Positions 16,650-25,233 of a DNA stretch of 64,000 nucleotides are shown piece after piece. The stretch spans positions 372,001-436,000 of the forward strand of contig NC_022549.1 in assembly GCF_000967915.1 (NCBI RefSeq). The letters run 5' to 3'. The stretch's first letter is position 1, and each line of letters opens with the position of its first letter. Under the pieces are notes generated by a model. That model was not told where the DNA came from. It did no database searches and was given only the letters and a program-made list of their open reading frames with translations. The DNA is from Paracholeplasma brassicae. Its GTDB lineage: Bacteria > Bacillota_I > Bacilli_A > Acholeplasmatales > UBA5453. The translations under genes and the position numbers were made by a program.

Positions 16650-17882
16650 ATGAAAAACAATTACGTAATAAACGACTTATCTCATTTATTAAAGGTGACT
16701 AAAGAGGAGTCACCATGGTCTTACGTCGGACCGGTACTTAAGAGAATGAGACGAAATGAGAATTGGACAATACAAGAGGTGTCATCCAAGTATGGCATCA
16801 ACCAGTCTGTTATATCAAGAGTAGAGAATTCGCTAATAGAACCGAATAAAAGTGTTTTTGATCGCTACTTTGAAGCCATTGGTTTTAATTTAGAAGAGTC
16901 GTTAAATGGCTTTGATCTTGAGAGCATTGAAGCTGATTTTTTAGATTACATGTTGGGGTTAAAAGCAGAATTTAACAGTCTTTCTTATGGGCTTCCAAAA
17001 GTCCACTATTACCATGAACTTTCGTGGTATTATGAACACGCAGTAAATAATGATTATCAGTTAATGCATCAAGAGCTAAGTGAATTAATGTCGTTGATGA
17101 CAAGTTCAACCATGAAATCAACCCAGATATTTTTGATGATCATGGCTAAGTATTATCAAAAAAACCATAAACAAGTAAAATCGTTAGCAATCGTTAAAGC
17201 ATTAAAAGCAAATCAAGGCTTATCAAAAAAGCAAATGTTGTATATTGGTATCATTGAACTGGAACTTTCGCTTTCCACATCAAATGCGATGATTGCATTT
17301 CATAAAATGCTGCAAGTCAACCAACAACTACAAACTTATGGGCTATATGACACACAAACAAATCTGACGAAAAAGTATCTTTATGCTTTTTTTATGAGGG
17401 TGTCTAATACGCATCTTAAGGATTTTAAATATGGTAAATTGGAAAAGACAGTTAAGAAGTTACTTTTGTACAAACAACTTTTTAATCAACAACTCAATCA
17501 GGAGGTGGCAGATAAGATAAAGGATTCGTCTTATTATCAGTGTTTGTATTTGCTCTATTTAGATCAAATTAATGACACGGTTACGATCAAAGATTATTTA
17601 AGTAACGTTAAAAAAGAAAGACGGTCGTTATTTGAACAATGTATCATTGAGTTTATGGTATCGAAGTATCAAACTGACTCACTAGATATTTTCTTCCATG
17701 AGTGTTTTAAGAAAAAGAACAAGTATCAGCAAGCCTTTCAAACGGCATACTACCTGACAAATCATTGTAAAGAGTATTTAAGGAAAATAGAGAAATACAA
17801 AAGCGCGTGTGACTTGATTCACCTTAATTACCGATATTTTAACGAACTAGAATCTGGTTTATTCGAATTGCAAACAAGATAA
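16650..17882 (+). CDS. XRE-family regulator with long helical C-terminal domain
   Basis: A 410-residue protein. Residues about 27-80 form an XRE/Cro-like helix-turn-helix (MRRNENWTIQEVSSKYGINQSVISRVENS). The remaining ~320 residues are helix-rich, as in TPR-type Rgg/PlcR-like peptide-responsive regulators, although it is about 100 residues longer than typical Rgg proteins. No membrane segment. It lies immediately upstream of the accB promoter region in the same orientation, with its own terminator, so control of the fatty acid operon is plausible but unproven. What it senses is unknown. Confidence 0.7.
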   Translation: MKNNYVINDLSHLLKVTKEESPWSYVGPVLKRMRRNENWTIQEVSSKYGINQSVISRVENSLIEPNKSVFDRYFEAIGFNLEESLNGFDLESIEADFLDYMLGLKAEFNSLSYGLPKVHYYHELSWYYEHAVNNDYQLMHQELSELMSLMTSSTMKSTQIFLMIMAKYYQKNHKQVKSLAIVKALKANQGLSKKQMLYIGIIELELSLSTSNAMIAFHKMLQVNQQLQTYGLYDTQTNLTKKYLYAFFMRVSNTHLKDFKYGKLEKTVKKLLLYKQLFNQQLNQEVADKIKDSSYYQCLYLLYLDQINDTVTIKDYLSNVKKERRSLFEQCIIEFMVSKYQTDSLDIFFHECFKKKNKYQQAFQTAYYLTNHCKEYLRKIEKYKSACDLIHLNYRYFNELESGLFELQTR

Positions 17883-17891
17883 ATATAAATT

Positions 17892-17921
17892 AACAATCTC
17901 TAATTTGGGGTTGTTTTTTTA
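17892..17921 (+). terminator. Terminator after the XRE regulator
   Basis: AACAATCTC pairs (two G-U) with GGGGTTGTT around a TAATTT loop, followed by seven T. Confidence 0.65.
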
Positions 17922-18059
17922 TTATTTATAACGAAATTATAAAAAAGAACATTCATAATAGACTTTAATATAAAAAATATAAATAAACTGAAATTTGTGT
18001 TAAATGGGGTAGAAATTACCCATTTAAAAACATAAAAAGGGTATTATATTAAAAAAACA

Positions 18060-18160
18060 TTTGAAATTCAAAGCATTTTAAAACGCTTACAACTAAAACG
18101 TATTTACATAACGATGCACCAGTGTTAAAATACGTGTATGCATAAATTTTGAAATTCAAA
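18060..18160 (+). promoter_or_regulatory. accB promoter flanked by two identical FabT-like palindromes
   Basis: The 369 bases before accB contain no convincing gene of normal size. A good promoter has -35 TTTACA (18103-18108), a 17-base spacer and an extended -10 TGTTAAAAT (18123-18131), with the start near 18138. The palindrome TTTGAAATTCAAA occurs at 18060-18072 and again at 18148-18160, just after the start; each is followed by GCAT. It fits the TTTGANNNTCAAA form of FabT operators in streptococci and enterococci. A site matching 13 of 14 positions of the CcpA cre consensus, TTAAAACGCTTACA, lies at 18078-18091. Which protein binds is not known. Confidence 0.55.
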
Positions 18161-18172
18161 GCATATTTATGC
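18140..18172 (+). repeat. Nested palindrome in the accB leader
   Basis: GCATAAAT (18140-18147) and ATTTATGC (18165-18172) form an outer 8-bp inverted repeat around the second TTTGAAATTCAAA palindrome. In RNA this is a hairpin ending two bases before the strong Shine-Dalgarno-like AAGGAGATGAT at 18174. Confidence 0.5.
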
Positions 18173-18198
18173 TAAGGAGATGATAAAGCCAAATAACA

Positions 18199-18246
18199 AT
18201 GATTGACTATTTAAAGATTAGAATGGATTTAGTTGAAAGAGAGTGA
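18199..18246 (+). other. Possible 15-codon leader ORF before accB
   Basis: ATG at 18199 opens a short frame ending at TGA 18244-18246, just before the accB ATG at 18252. An excellent AAGGAGATGAT site (18174-18184) lies too far upstream (about 15-20 bases) to serve it well. It could act by translational coupling, or be chance. Confidence 0.2.
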
Positions 18247-18251
18247 ATATT

Positions 18252-18695
18252 ATGACAATTAAAGAATTACAAACAATTATTAAAGACATCGAAAACTCAC
18301 CATTAATGAGTCTTGAACTTGAAATGGTAGACTTCAAATTAAAGTTATCTAAAAACAAAGTTGAGTACATTGAAAAAACCGAAACAATTAATAAACCTTC
18401 AAATATTGAAACAACAACAAATAAGAAAGAGACAGCAAGTGAAATAAACACCAAAGAAACAATTAAATCACCGTTGGTGGGAACGTTTTATCGTTCCTCA
18501 ACCAATAATGGAACGCCTTACGTCGAGGTTGGACAGAAAGTAAAAAAAGGCGATGTCATTTGTATCATTGAAGCGATGAAAATCATGAATGAGATTACTT
18601 GTCCATACGATGGTGTAGTTAAGGAATTTCTCGTTTCAAATACCGATGCGGTTGGATTTGATCAAGCGTTGATGGTGATTGCTAATGAGTCATAA
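18252..18695 (+). CDS. accB: Biotin carboxyl carrier protein of acetyl-CoA carboxylase
   Basis: Carries the biotin that shuttles CO2 between the AccC and AccDA active sites. The N-terminal helix (IKELQTIIKDIENSPLMSLE) and the C-terminal biotinyl domain with EAMKIMNEI (biotinylated Lys about residue 110) are clear, joined by a Ser/Thr/Lys-rich linker. It lacks the usual Ala/Pro-rich linker. I prefer ATG 18252, preceded by AGAGAGTGA; a GTG at 18243 is in frame. It is the first gene of a 13-gene operon and overlaps accC by 11 bases. Confidence 0.95.
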   Translation: MTIKELQTIIKDIENSPLMSLELEMVDFKLKLSKNKVEYIEKTETINKPSNIETTTNKKETASEINTKETIKSPLVGTFYRSSTNNGTPYVEVGQKVKKGDVICIIEAMKIMNEITCPYDGVVKEFLVSNTDAVGFDQALMVIANES

Positions 18696-20049
18696 AATAT
18701 TAATAGCAAACCGTGGTGAAATTGCAGTTCGAATTATACGTGCAGCAAAAGAATTGGGCATTGAAACCGTCAGTGTATATTCAAAGGCGGATGAAGATGC
18801 ACTTCATGTGAAAATTGCCGATCAAGCCATCTGTGTGGGCGAACCAAAAAGCAGTGATTCGTATTTAAATATGAATCATATTTTAAGCGCAGCTATCGCA
18901 ACAGGTTGTGACGCCATTCATCCAGGGTATGGATTTTTATCTGAAAATGCCGTGTTTGTGGAAATGGTTGAAAGCTGTGGTTTAAGATTTATCGGGCCAA
19001 CCGCAGACACCATTAGATTAATAGGTGATAAAGCATCTGCCAAGCGTATTGCAAAGGAAGCCGGTGTGCCTATTATTATGGGTTCTGAAGGCATTCTAGA
19101 ACATCTAGAAGAAGCGTTGAAAGTTGCCAAAAAAATAGGTTATCCAGTCATGATTAAAGCGACAAATGGTGGTGGAGGCAGAGGTATATCGATTGCTTAT
19201 AACGAAAAAGAGTTGGTTCATGCCTATGAGCGTACCTCACTTGAAGCCGAAGCGGCTTTTGGTGATAAGTCCTTATATATCGAAAAATTCATTGAATCAC
19301 CTAAGCACATTGAAGTGCAAATCATTGCAGACAAAGAAGGTAATGTGGTTCATCTTTACGAACGTGATTGTTCTACACAAAGAAGAAATCAAAAGATGAT
19401 AGAAGAAGCACCTGCGCCAACCATCAGTGACACATTAAGAAAAAAACTAGGGGTGGCCGCCATCAAATTAGCAAAAAAAATAAACTACATTAACGCTGGC
19501 ACACTTGAATTCTTAGTCGATAAAAACCAAGATTATTATTTCATTGAAATGAACACACGTATTCAAGTCGAACACCCAATCACAGAAATGATTACTGGGA
19601 TTGATTTAGTCAAAGAACAAATCAATGTCGCTTATGATAAACCGCTTAGTTTTAAGCAACGAGACATCAAAATTTTAGGCCACGCGATTGAGTGTCGAAT
19701 CAATGCCGAAGATCCAATGAATGGATTTCGTCCGTCACCAGGTAAAATCACCAATTTATTTATTCCTGGTGGCTTTAACGTCCGAGTAGACACGCACGTC
19801 TATCAAGGCTATTCAGTACCGCCCTATTACGATTCGATGGTGGCAAAAGTGATTGTTTTTGAAAAAAATAGAAGAGAAGCAATTAAAAAAATGCGTGTCA
19901 CACTAGAACAAATGGTCGTTGAAGGCATTAAGACTAACATTGAATATCAATACCTAATTATGCACGATTATACATTTATCAAAGGTAACTATGACACTGG
20001 TTATATTGCTAAATTTAATGAACTAGTGGAGAAGAATAAAAATGAATGA
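18685..20049 (+). CDS. accC: Biotin carboxylase subunit of acetyl-CoA carboxylase
   Basis: ATP-grasp enzyme that carboxylates biotin on AccB. It starts KILIANRGEIAVRIIRAAKE, has the glycine-rich ATP loop ATNGGGGRGI, the ERDCSTQRRNQK segment, and the catalytic EMNTRIQVEHPITEM. Length 454 is standard. The start is ATG 18685, inside the end of accB after GGTGATTGCTA; its stop overlaps accD by 8 bases. Confidence 0.97.
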   Translation: MSHKILIANRGEIAVRIIRAAKELGIETVSVYSKADEDALHVKIADQAICVGEPKSSDSYLNMNHILSAAIATGCDAIHPGYGFLSENAVFVEMVESCGLRFIGPTADTIRLIGDKASAKRIAKEAGVPIIMGSEGILEHLEEALKVAKKIGYPVMIKATNGGGGRGISIAYNEKELVHAYERTSLEAEAAFGDKSLYIEKFIESPKHIEVQIIADKEGNVVHLYERDCSTQRRNQKMIEEAPAPTISDTLRKKLGVAAIKLAKKINYINAGTLEFLVDKNQDYYFIEMNTRIQVEHPITEMITGIDLVKEQINVAYDKPLSFKQRDIKILGHAIECRINAEDPMNGFRPSPGKITNLFIPGGFNVRVDTHVYQGYSVPPYYDSMVAKVIVFEKNRREAIKKMRVTLEQMVVEGIKTNIEYQYLIMHDYTFIKGNYDTGYIAKFNELVEKNKNE

Positions 20050-20920
20050 TTTTTTTAGTGAACGTAAAAAAAGATTACACGATTTCAAAGTGAAGTTTCT
20101 TAAAAAAACTGCCGTCAAAAAACAAACCGATATTCCAGATGGGTTATTCCTTAAATGTGAAGAGTGTCAAAAACCTATTTATGAAAAAGAGTTAGAAGCT
20201 CAACTGCATGTATGCCCAAATTGTGGTTTTCATTTTCGAATTAACGCTAAAAAAAGAATTGCAATGCTTGCGGATGATGATACGTTTGTTGAAGTAAATG
20301 AGCATTTAGAATCAACAAATCCACTGGGAATGCCTTTTTATGAAGAAAAATTAAACAGTGCAAAAAAATTTACAAATCAAAACGATGCGTTTATTAGTGG
20401 GTCTTGTACGATTGGTGATTACCCTTGTTTCTTAGGTGTGTTAGATTCCTTTTTTATGATGGGCTCTATGGGGAGTGTCGTCGGTGAGAAAGTCACAAGA
20501 TTGATTGAACTTGCCATTAAAGAACACAAACCACTTGTTATTGTAAGTGCCTCTGGTGGCGCACGTATGCAAGAGGGTATTTTGTCTTTAATGCAAATGG
20601 CAAAAACCGCAGGGGCATTAAAAAAACTTGAGCAAGAAAAGTTACTCTATATAAGCGTGATGACTTACCCAACAACCGGTGGGGTTGCAGCTAGTTTTGC
20701 CACCCTCGGTGACATCAACATCGCAGAAAAATCCGCATTGATTGGTTTTGCTGGTTCTAGGGTAATCAAACAAACAATTAAAGAAGAGTTACCTGCCCAT
20801 TTCCAATCAGCTGAGTTTCAAAAAGAACACGGTTTGATTGATTTAGTCGTTGAAAGAAAACAGTTAAAATCACAAATAAGTGCCTTGTTAAAACTACATC
20901 AAGGAGGACATAAAGCATGA
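20042..20920 (+). CDS. accD: Acetyl-CoA carboxylase carboxyltransferase beta subunit
   Basis: With AccA it moves the carboxyl group from biotin to acetyl-CoA, giving malonyl-CoA. The N-terminal zinc ribbon (CEECQKPIY...CPNCGFHF, about residues 38-62) is complete and the carboxyltransferase core SASGGARMQEGILSLMQMAK follows. At 292 residues it is full length. It overlaps accA by ATGA, favouring equimolar synthesis of the two subunits. Confidence 0.96.
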   Translation: MNDFFSERKKRLHDFKVKFLKKTAVKKQTDIPDGLFLKCEECQKPIYEKELEAQLHVCPNCGFHFRINAKKRIAMLADDDTFVEVNEHLESTNPLGMPFYEEKLNSAKKFTNQNDAFISGSCTIGDYPCFLGVLDSFFMMGSMGSVVGEKVTRLIELAIKEHKPLVIVSASGGARMQEGILSLMQMAKTAGALKKLEQEKLLYISVMTYPTTGGVAASFATLGDINIAEKSALIGFAGSRVIKQTIKEELPAHFQSAEFQKEHGLIDLVVERKQLKSQISALLKLHQGGHKA

Positions 20921-21717
20921 ATAGTTCATGGGAAAAAGTTCAACTTGCAAGACATCCAAAACGTCCAACATCTAAAACGGTTATTCGTCACATCATTGAT
21001 GACTTTATCGAGTTGCATGGCGATCGTAGCGTAAGAGATGATTTATCAATTATTGGTGGCATTGGTTATTTCGAAGGCATACCGGTTACTGTAATTGCTC
21101 AAGAAAAAGGGACAGACACAAACGATAAAATCAAAAGAAATTTTGGCATGCCACACCCTGAAGGGTATGAAAAAGCACTTCGTTTAATGAAGCAAGCAGA
21201 AAAATTCAAACGTCCGATACTGGTATTTATTGATACACCAGGTGCTTACCCTGGACTTGAGGCTGAAATGAGAAATCAAGCCTTTAAAATTGCCAATAAC
21301 TTAAAAGAGATGATGTGTCTTGATACACCGATTATTGCCGTCGTATTAAGTGAGGGTGGATCAGGTGGTGCATTAGCGATTGGTGTTGCTGATCAACTTT
21401 TAATGTTTGAAAATAGCATATACTCAATTCTATCGCCAGAAGGATTTGCATCTATTCTATACAAAGATAGTAAAAAAGCAAACGAAGCTGCAGAAATAAT
21501 GAAATTATCTGCAAATGATCTTTTTGATTTGAAAATCATCGATGGGATTATTAAGGAAAAAAACGGACTACATGAAGATCAAGCGTTTGGATTTAAAGAG
21601 TTAAGAAGTCAATTAGTCAAACGATTAACAATCGAAATGAAAAAAGATACTCAAAAACGATTGAATGATCGTTATCAGAAATACCGCAGAATGGGTGTTT
21701 TTAGTGAAAGGATTTAA
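20917..21717 (+). CDS. accA: Acetyl-CoA carboxylase carboxyltransferase alpha subunit
   Basis: Partner of AccD. Characteristic segments are LHGDRSVRDDLSIIGGIG, FGMPHPEGYEKALRLM, DTPGAYPGLEAE and SEGGSGGALAIGVAD. At 266 residues it has the short N-terminus common in low-GC Gram-positives and lacks the longer leading helix of the E. coli protein. fabH starts two bases after its stop. Confidence 0.96.
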   Translation: MNSSWEKVQLARHPKRPTSKTVIRHIIDDFIELHGDRSVRDDLSIIGGIGYFEGIPVTVIAQEKGTDTNDKIKRNFGMPHPEGYEKALRLMKQAEKFKRPILVFIDTPGAYPGLEAEMRNQAFKIANNLKEMMCLDTPIIAVVLSEGGSGGALAIGVADQLLMFENSIYSILSPEGFASILYKDSKKANEAAEIMKLSANDLFDLKIIDGIIKEKNGLHEDQAFGFKELRSQLVKRLTIEMKKDTQKRLNDRYQKYRRMGVFSERI

Positions 21718-21719
21718 TT

Positions 21720-22643
21720 ATGAAAAATATAAAAATTGTTGCTACTGGGAAATACGTACCAGATAAAATAGTAACGAATGATGACCTCTCGAAAGTGGTC
21801 GATACCACAGATGAATGGATTTTTTCAAGAACAGGCATCAAAGAACGAAGACAAGCAACGATTGAAAATACACTAGATTTGGCTTATCTAGCAGCAAATG
21901 ATTGTATCAAAAATGTGAATTACTCGGTCGATGATATTGATTTGATTGTTGTAGCTACCATTACTCAAGAAGATAAAACACCATCGGTTGCTAACCTTGT
22001 CAGTGGCAAACTTGGTATTAAGAGAGAAATTATGACCTTTGACATAAACGCAGCATGTACTGGTTTTGTCTACGCACTTGAGGTAGCAAGTAGTCTATTA
22101 TCTAGTGGTAACTATAAAAGCGCACTAGTCATCGGAAGTGAAAAACTGACCAATGTACTTGATTATGAAGACCGTAATACTTGTGTATTATTTGGTGATG
22201 GTGCAGGTGCGGTGATCATCGAAAAAACGATCGAACCGAATCAAGCAAACTTCATTAATCGCTCAAGACCAGACATGAATGAGGTCTTAACGGTGGGTAA
22301 ATTCATTCACATGGATGGTAAAAAAGTCTATCAATTTGCTGTTGAAGTATTGTCAAAAAGCATTAAAGAGATTTTAGAGACAAATCAATTAACGATTGAT
22401 GATGTGGATGTGATTATCTCACATCAAGCCAACCTAAGAATTATCAAAAGTGTTGCAAACTCACTTGAGATACCATTAGAGAAATTCATACTTAACATTG
22501 AAAAATACGGCAATACCTCTGCCGCAAGTATACCGATTTTATTAAGTGAGTATAACAACAACCAAAAGAGCAGAGTCTTGATGGTTGGATTTGGTGGCGG
22601 GTTCACCTATGGAGCCGCAATTATGAATTTGGAGCGTAAATAA
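21720..22643 (+). CDS. fabH: 3-oxoacyl-ACP synthase III
   Basis: Starts fatty acid synthesis by condensing an acyl-CoA primer with malonyl-ACP. The Cys-His-Asn triad is visible: NAACTGFVYAL (about residue 112), SHQANLRI (about 234) and KYGNTSAASIP (about 264). At 307 residues it is complete. Whether it prefers acetyl or branched primers, and so the membrane lipid type, cannot be read by eye. Confidence 0.96.
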   Translation: MKNIKIVATGKYVPDKIVTNDDLSKVVDTTDEWIFSRTGIKERRQATIENTLDLAYLAANDCIKNVNYSVDDIDLIVVATITQEDKTPSVANLVSGKLGIKREIMTFDINAACTGFVYALEVASSLLSSGNYKSALVIGSEKLTNVLDYEDRNTCVLFGDGAGAVIIEKTIEPNQANFINRSRPDMNEVLTVGKFIHMDGKKVYQFAVEVLSKSIKEILETNQLTIDDVDVIISHQANLRIIKSVANSLEIPLEKFILNIEKYGNTSAASIPILLSEYNNNQKSRVLMVGFGGGFTYGAAIMNLERK

Positions 22644-22646
22644 CAT

Positions 22647-23579
22647 ATGAAAAACATTTGTGAATTATTAAATATTAAATACCCAATTATACAAGGTGGG
22701 ATGGCAAACATCGCAACAGCAGAATTCGCAGCAAGTGTTTCTAACGCTGGTGGTCTTGGTTTGATTGGTTCTGGTGGGTTTGATGAACACTGGGTCAGAG
22801 CTGAAATTAGAAAAGCAAAGCAGCTAACGAATCACACGTTTGGCGTTAACATTATGTTGATGAACCCAAGAGCGGCTGAAATTGCAAAAGTTGTTGTTGA
22901 AGAACAAGTTGAAGTCGTGACAACCGGTGCTGGTTCACCTGGGGTATACATGCAAGCCTGGAAAGAAGCTGGGATAAAAGTGATACCAGTCGTACCGAGT
23001 GTGGCATTGGCCATAAGAATGGCACGCGCTGGGGCAGATGCTGTCGTCGCAGAAGGCACCGAGGCAGGTGGTCACATTGGAGAACTGACAACAATGGCTT
23101 TAATTCCTCAAATAGCAGATGCCATCGACATTCCTGTAATTGCAGCTGGTGGTATTGCTGATTATCGTGGGGTATTGGCTGCGTTTGCTCTTGGTGCAAA
23201 AGGGGTCCAAGTAGGAACGGTCTTACTTGCGACTATCGAATGTCCAATTCACCAAAACTATAAAGACATCGTTGTGAGTGCAAGAGATACTGATACGATT
23301 GTTACAGGCAGAAACACCAAAGCACCTGTACGTGTATTAAAAAATAAAATGGCAGTAGAGTACGTAAGATTATCAAGTCAGCAAATTGACCATATGGAAT
23401 TAGAGAAGTTGACGCTAGGTTCCTTAAGACGTGCGGTTTTTGATGGTGATATTGATAGAGGTTCTTTCATGGCTGGACAAATTGCAGGGTTAGTAAAAGA
23501 AATTAAAACGGTCAAAGAAGTCATCGAGTCCATGTTTGATCCAATTGAAAATTACGCCAAAGGACTTCAAGTATTATGA
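22647..23579 (+). CDS. fabK: FMN-dependent enoyl-ACP reductase II
   Basis: Flavoenzyme of the nitronate monooxygenase/TIM-barrel family that reduces enoyl-ACP, replacing FabI in many Bacillota. The sequence has YPIIQGGMANIATAEFAA, GVNIMLMNP, VAEGTEAGGHIGE and VIAAGGIADYRGV, with FMN-phosphate loop GAKGVQVGT. Its position between fabH and fabD supports FabK rather than a nitronate oxidase. FabK enzymes are naturally insensitive to triclosan. It overlaps fabD by ATGA. Confidence 0.93.
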   Translation: MKNICELLNIKYPIIQGGMANIATAEFAASVSNAGGLGLIGSGGFDEHWVRAEIRKAKQLTNHTFGVNIMLMNPRAAEIAKVVVEEQVEVVTTGAGSPGVYMQAWKEAGIKVIPVVPSVALAIRMARAGADAVVAEGTEAGGHIGELTTMALIPQIADAIDIPVIAAGGIADYRGVLAAFALGAKGVQVGTVLLATIECPIHQNYKDIVVSARDTDTIVTGRNTKAPVRVLKNKMAVEYVRLSSQQIDHMELEKLTLGSLRRAVFDGDIDRGSFMAGQIAGLVKEIKTVKEVIESMFDPIENYAKGLQVL

Positions 23580-24499
23580 GTAAGTTGGCGTTAGTCTTTG
23601 CTGGTCAAGGGGCGCAATACACAGCTATGGGTCTGGATTTTCACAACGAAGAACTAGCAATAAAGGCATCCAAAGTGCTTGGGTATGATCCAATAGAGAT
23701 TTTAAAGAGCAACGATGGTACACTTAATCAAACGCTTTATACACAACCAATGGTTTTTTATACAAGCTATTTAATTTATCAAGCGTTTTTAAAACTTTCG
23801 GTCATACCAAACGGTTTTCTAGGTTTTAGTTTAGGTGAGTACAGTAGTTTATGTGCTTCTAGCGTATTTTCATTTGAAGATGCGTTAAAACTGATTCAAG
23901 TTAGAGCTACGTTAATGGAAGAACAAACAAAGAAAGAAAAAGGAACCATGACTGCTTGTATAGGAATGGAAGACAAAGTCATCGAGTCCATATTAATGGA
24001 AAATCAGATTAATATTGAAGTTGCTAATTATAACACTCAAGTTCAAACCGTTATTAGTGGCAGCATCGAAGAAATGGATAAAGCCGTTTCTTGTTTGAAA
24101 GAAAACGGACTTAAAAGGGCTATTGCTCTTAATGTATCAGGTGCATTTCATAGTCAATTGATGAAAGAAGCGGGCGTTAGGTTAAGACCATATTTAGAAA
24201 CCGTAAAAAAGAACAAAGTTTCCTATGATATTTATATGAACGTGACAGCAAATAAACTTGAGTTTGAAACACTTGTGGATTTATTAGAAGAACAAGTGTC
24301 TGGTGCCGTACGATTTAAACAAAGCATCGAGCAAATGAAAAAAGACGGATACACACATTTCATCGAAATAGGCCCTGGTAACACACTAAGTTCATTTATT
24401 AAAAAAATTGATCCGACCTTAGAGGTTATTGGTATCAATCAAATCAAAGACATCGATATTGTTGAAAGGTGGTTAATCGATCATGAATTTAAAAAATAA
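23576..24499 (+). CDS. fabD: Malonyl-CoA:ACP transacylase
   Basis: Loads malonyl groups from CoA onto acyl carrier protein. N-terminal FAGQGAQYTAMG, catalytic Ser in GFSLGEYSS (about residue 85), NVSGAFHSQLM with the catalytic His, and EIGPGNTLSSFIKK near the end. 307 residues, full length. The C-terminus overlaps fabG by 17 bases. Confidence 0.95.
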   Translation: MSKLALVFAGQGAQYTAMGLDFHNEELAIKASKVLGYDPIEILKSNDGTLNQTLYTQPMVFYTSYLIYQAFLKLSVIPNGFLGFSLGEYSSLCASSVFSFEDALKLIQVRATLMEEQTKKEKGTMTACIGMEDKVIESILMENQINIEVANYNTQVQTVISGSIEEMDKAVSCLKENGLKRAIALNVSGAFHSQLMKEAGVRLRPYLETVKKNKVSYDIYMNVTANKLEFETLVDLLEEQVSGAVRFKQSIEQMKKDGYTHFIEIGPGNTLSSFIKKIDPTLEVIGINQIKDIDIVERWLIDHEFKK

Positions 24500-25226
24500 A
24501 GTCGCTATTGTCACTGGTGGTGCACAAGGCATCGGCCGTGCTATTAGCCTACGATTAGCACAAGCAGGTGCCAAGGTGGTTGTAAACTACAACACAAGCG
24601 AAGCTAAAGCAAATCTATTGGTAGCAGAAATTGAAGCAATGGGTGGAGAAGCACTTGCTGTTAAAGCCGATGTTTCGAAATTTGATGAGGCAAAACAGTT
24701 AGTAGATGCTGCGGTAACAACATTTAACACGGTTCATATCTTAGTGAATAACGCAGGCATCACGAAAGATAGCCTATTATTACGAATGACAGAAGACCAG
24801 TTTGATCAAGTCATCGATGTGAATTTAAAAGGCGCATGGAATATGATCAAGCATACGAGTAAAATTCTACTAAAAGAGACCGATGCCAAAATCGTGAATA
24901 TCGCAAGTGTTTCTGGGATATTGGGAAACGCCGGACAAACCAACTATAGTGCCTCAAAAGCTGGGGTCATAGGACTAACCAAAGCCGTTGCTAGAGAATT
25001 TGCAGGCAGAAAAGTCAACTGTAATTGTGTCGCTCCTGGGTTTGTCTCCTCAGACATGACTGATTTATTAAACGACACACAAAAAGAAACGTGGTTATCT
25101 CAAATACCACTTGGACGATTTGGACAAAAAGAAGAAGTGGCCGAACTAGTCTTATTTCTTGTTAGCAAAGAATCGTCTTATATTACCGGCCAAACCATCA
25201 GCATTGATGGCGGCTTAGTGATGTAG
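24483..25226 (+). CDS. fabG: 3-oxoacyl-ACP reductase
   Basis: NADPH-dependent short-chain dehydrogenase reducing the ketoacyl intermediate. TGGAQGIGRAIS cofactor loop, NNAGI, catalytic Ser about residue 142, YSASKAG (Tyr/Lys about 155-159) and the C-terminal GQTISIDGGLVM. 247 residues, typical. Its start lies within the fabD end. Confidence 0.95.
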   Translation: MNLKNKVAIVTGGAQGIGRAISLRLAQAGAKVVVNYNTSEAKANLLVAEIEAMGGEALAVKADVSKFDEAKQLVDAAVTTFNTVHILVNNAGITKDSLLLRMTEDQFDQVIDVNLKGAWNMIKHTSKILLKETDAKIVNIASVSGILGNAGQTNYSASKAGVIGLTKAVAREFAGRKVNCNCVAPGFVSSDMTDLLNDTQKETWLSQIPLGRFGQKEEVAELVLFLVSKESSYITGQTISIDGGLVM

Positions 25227-25233
25227 GTGTCAG

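Noticed and set aside
18002-18027. Hairpin AAATGGG...CCCATTT upstream of accB as a terminator
   Set aside because: Bulged stem followed by A-rich sequence, and a proper terminator already ends the preceding gene at 17892-17921.
2422-20920. Mycoplasma genetic code (UGA as tryptophan)
   Set aside because: UGA ends many genes at family-appropriate positions with ATGA overlaps, and tryptophans are encoded by TGG; standard code.
22852-23199. Antisense 115-codon open frame inside fabK
   Set aside because: Rich in Gln and Leu, with no ribosome site, and it lies wholly within a confidently assigned gene; a mirror of codon bias.
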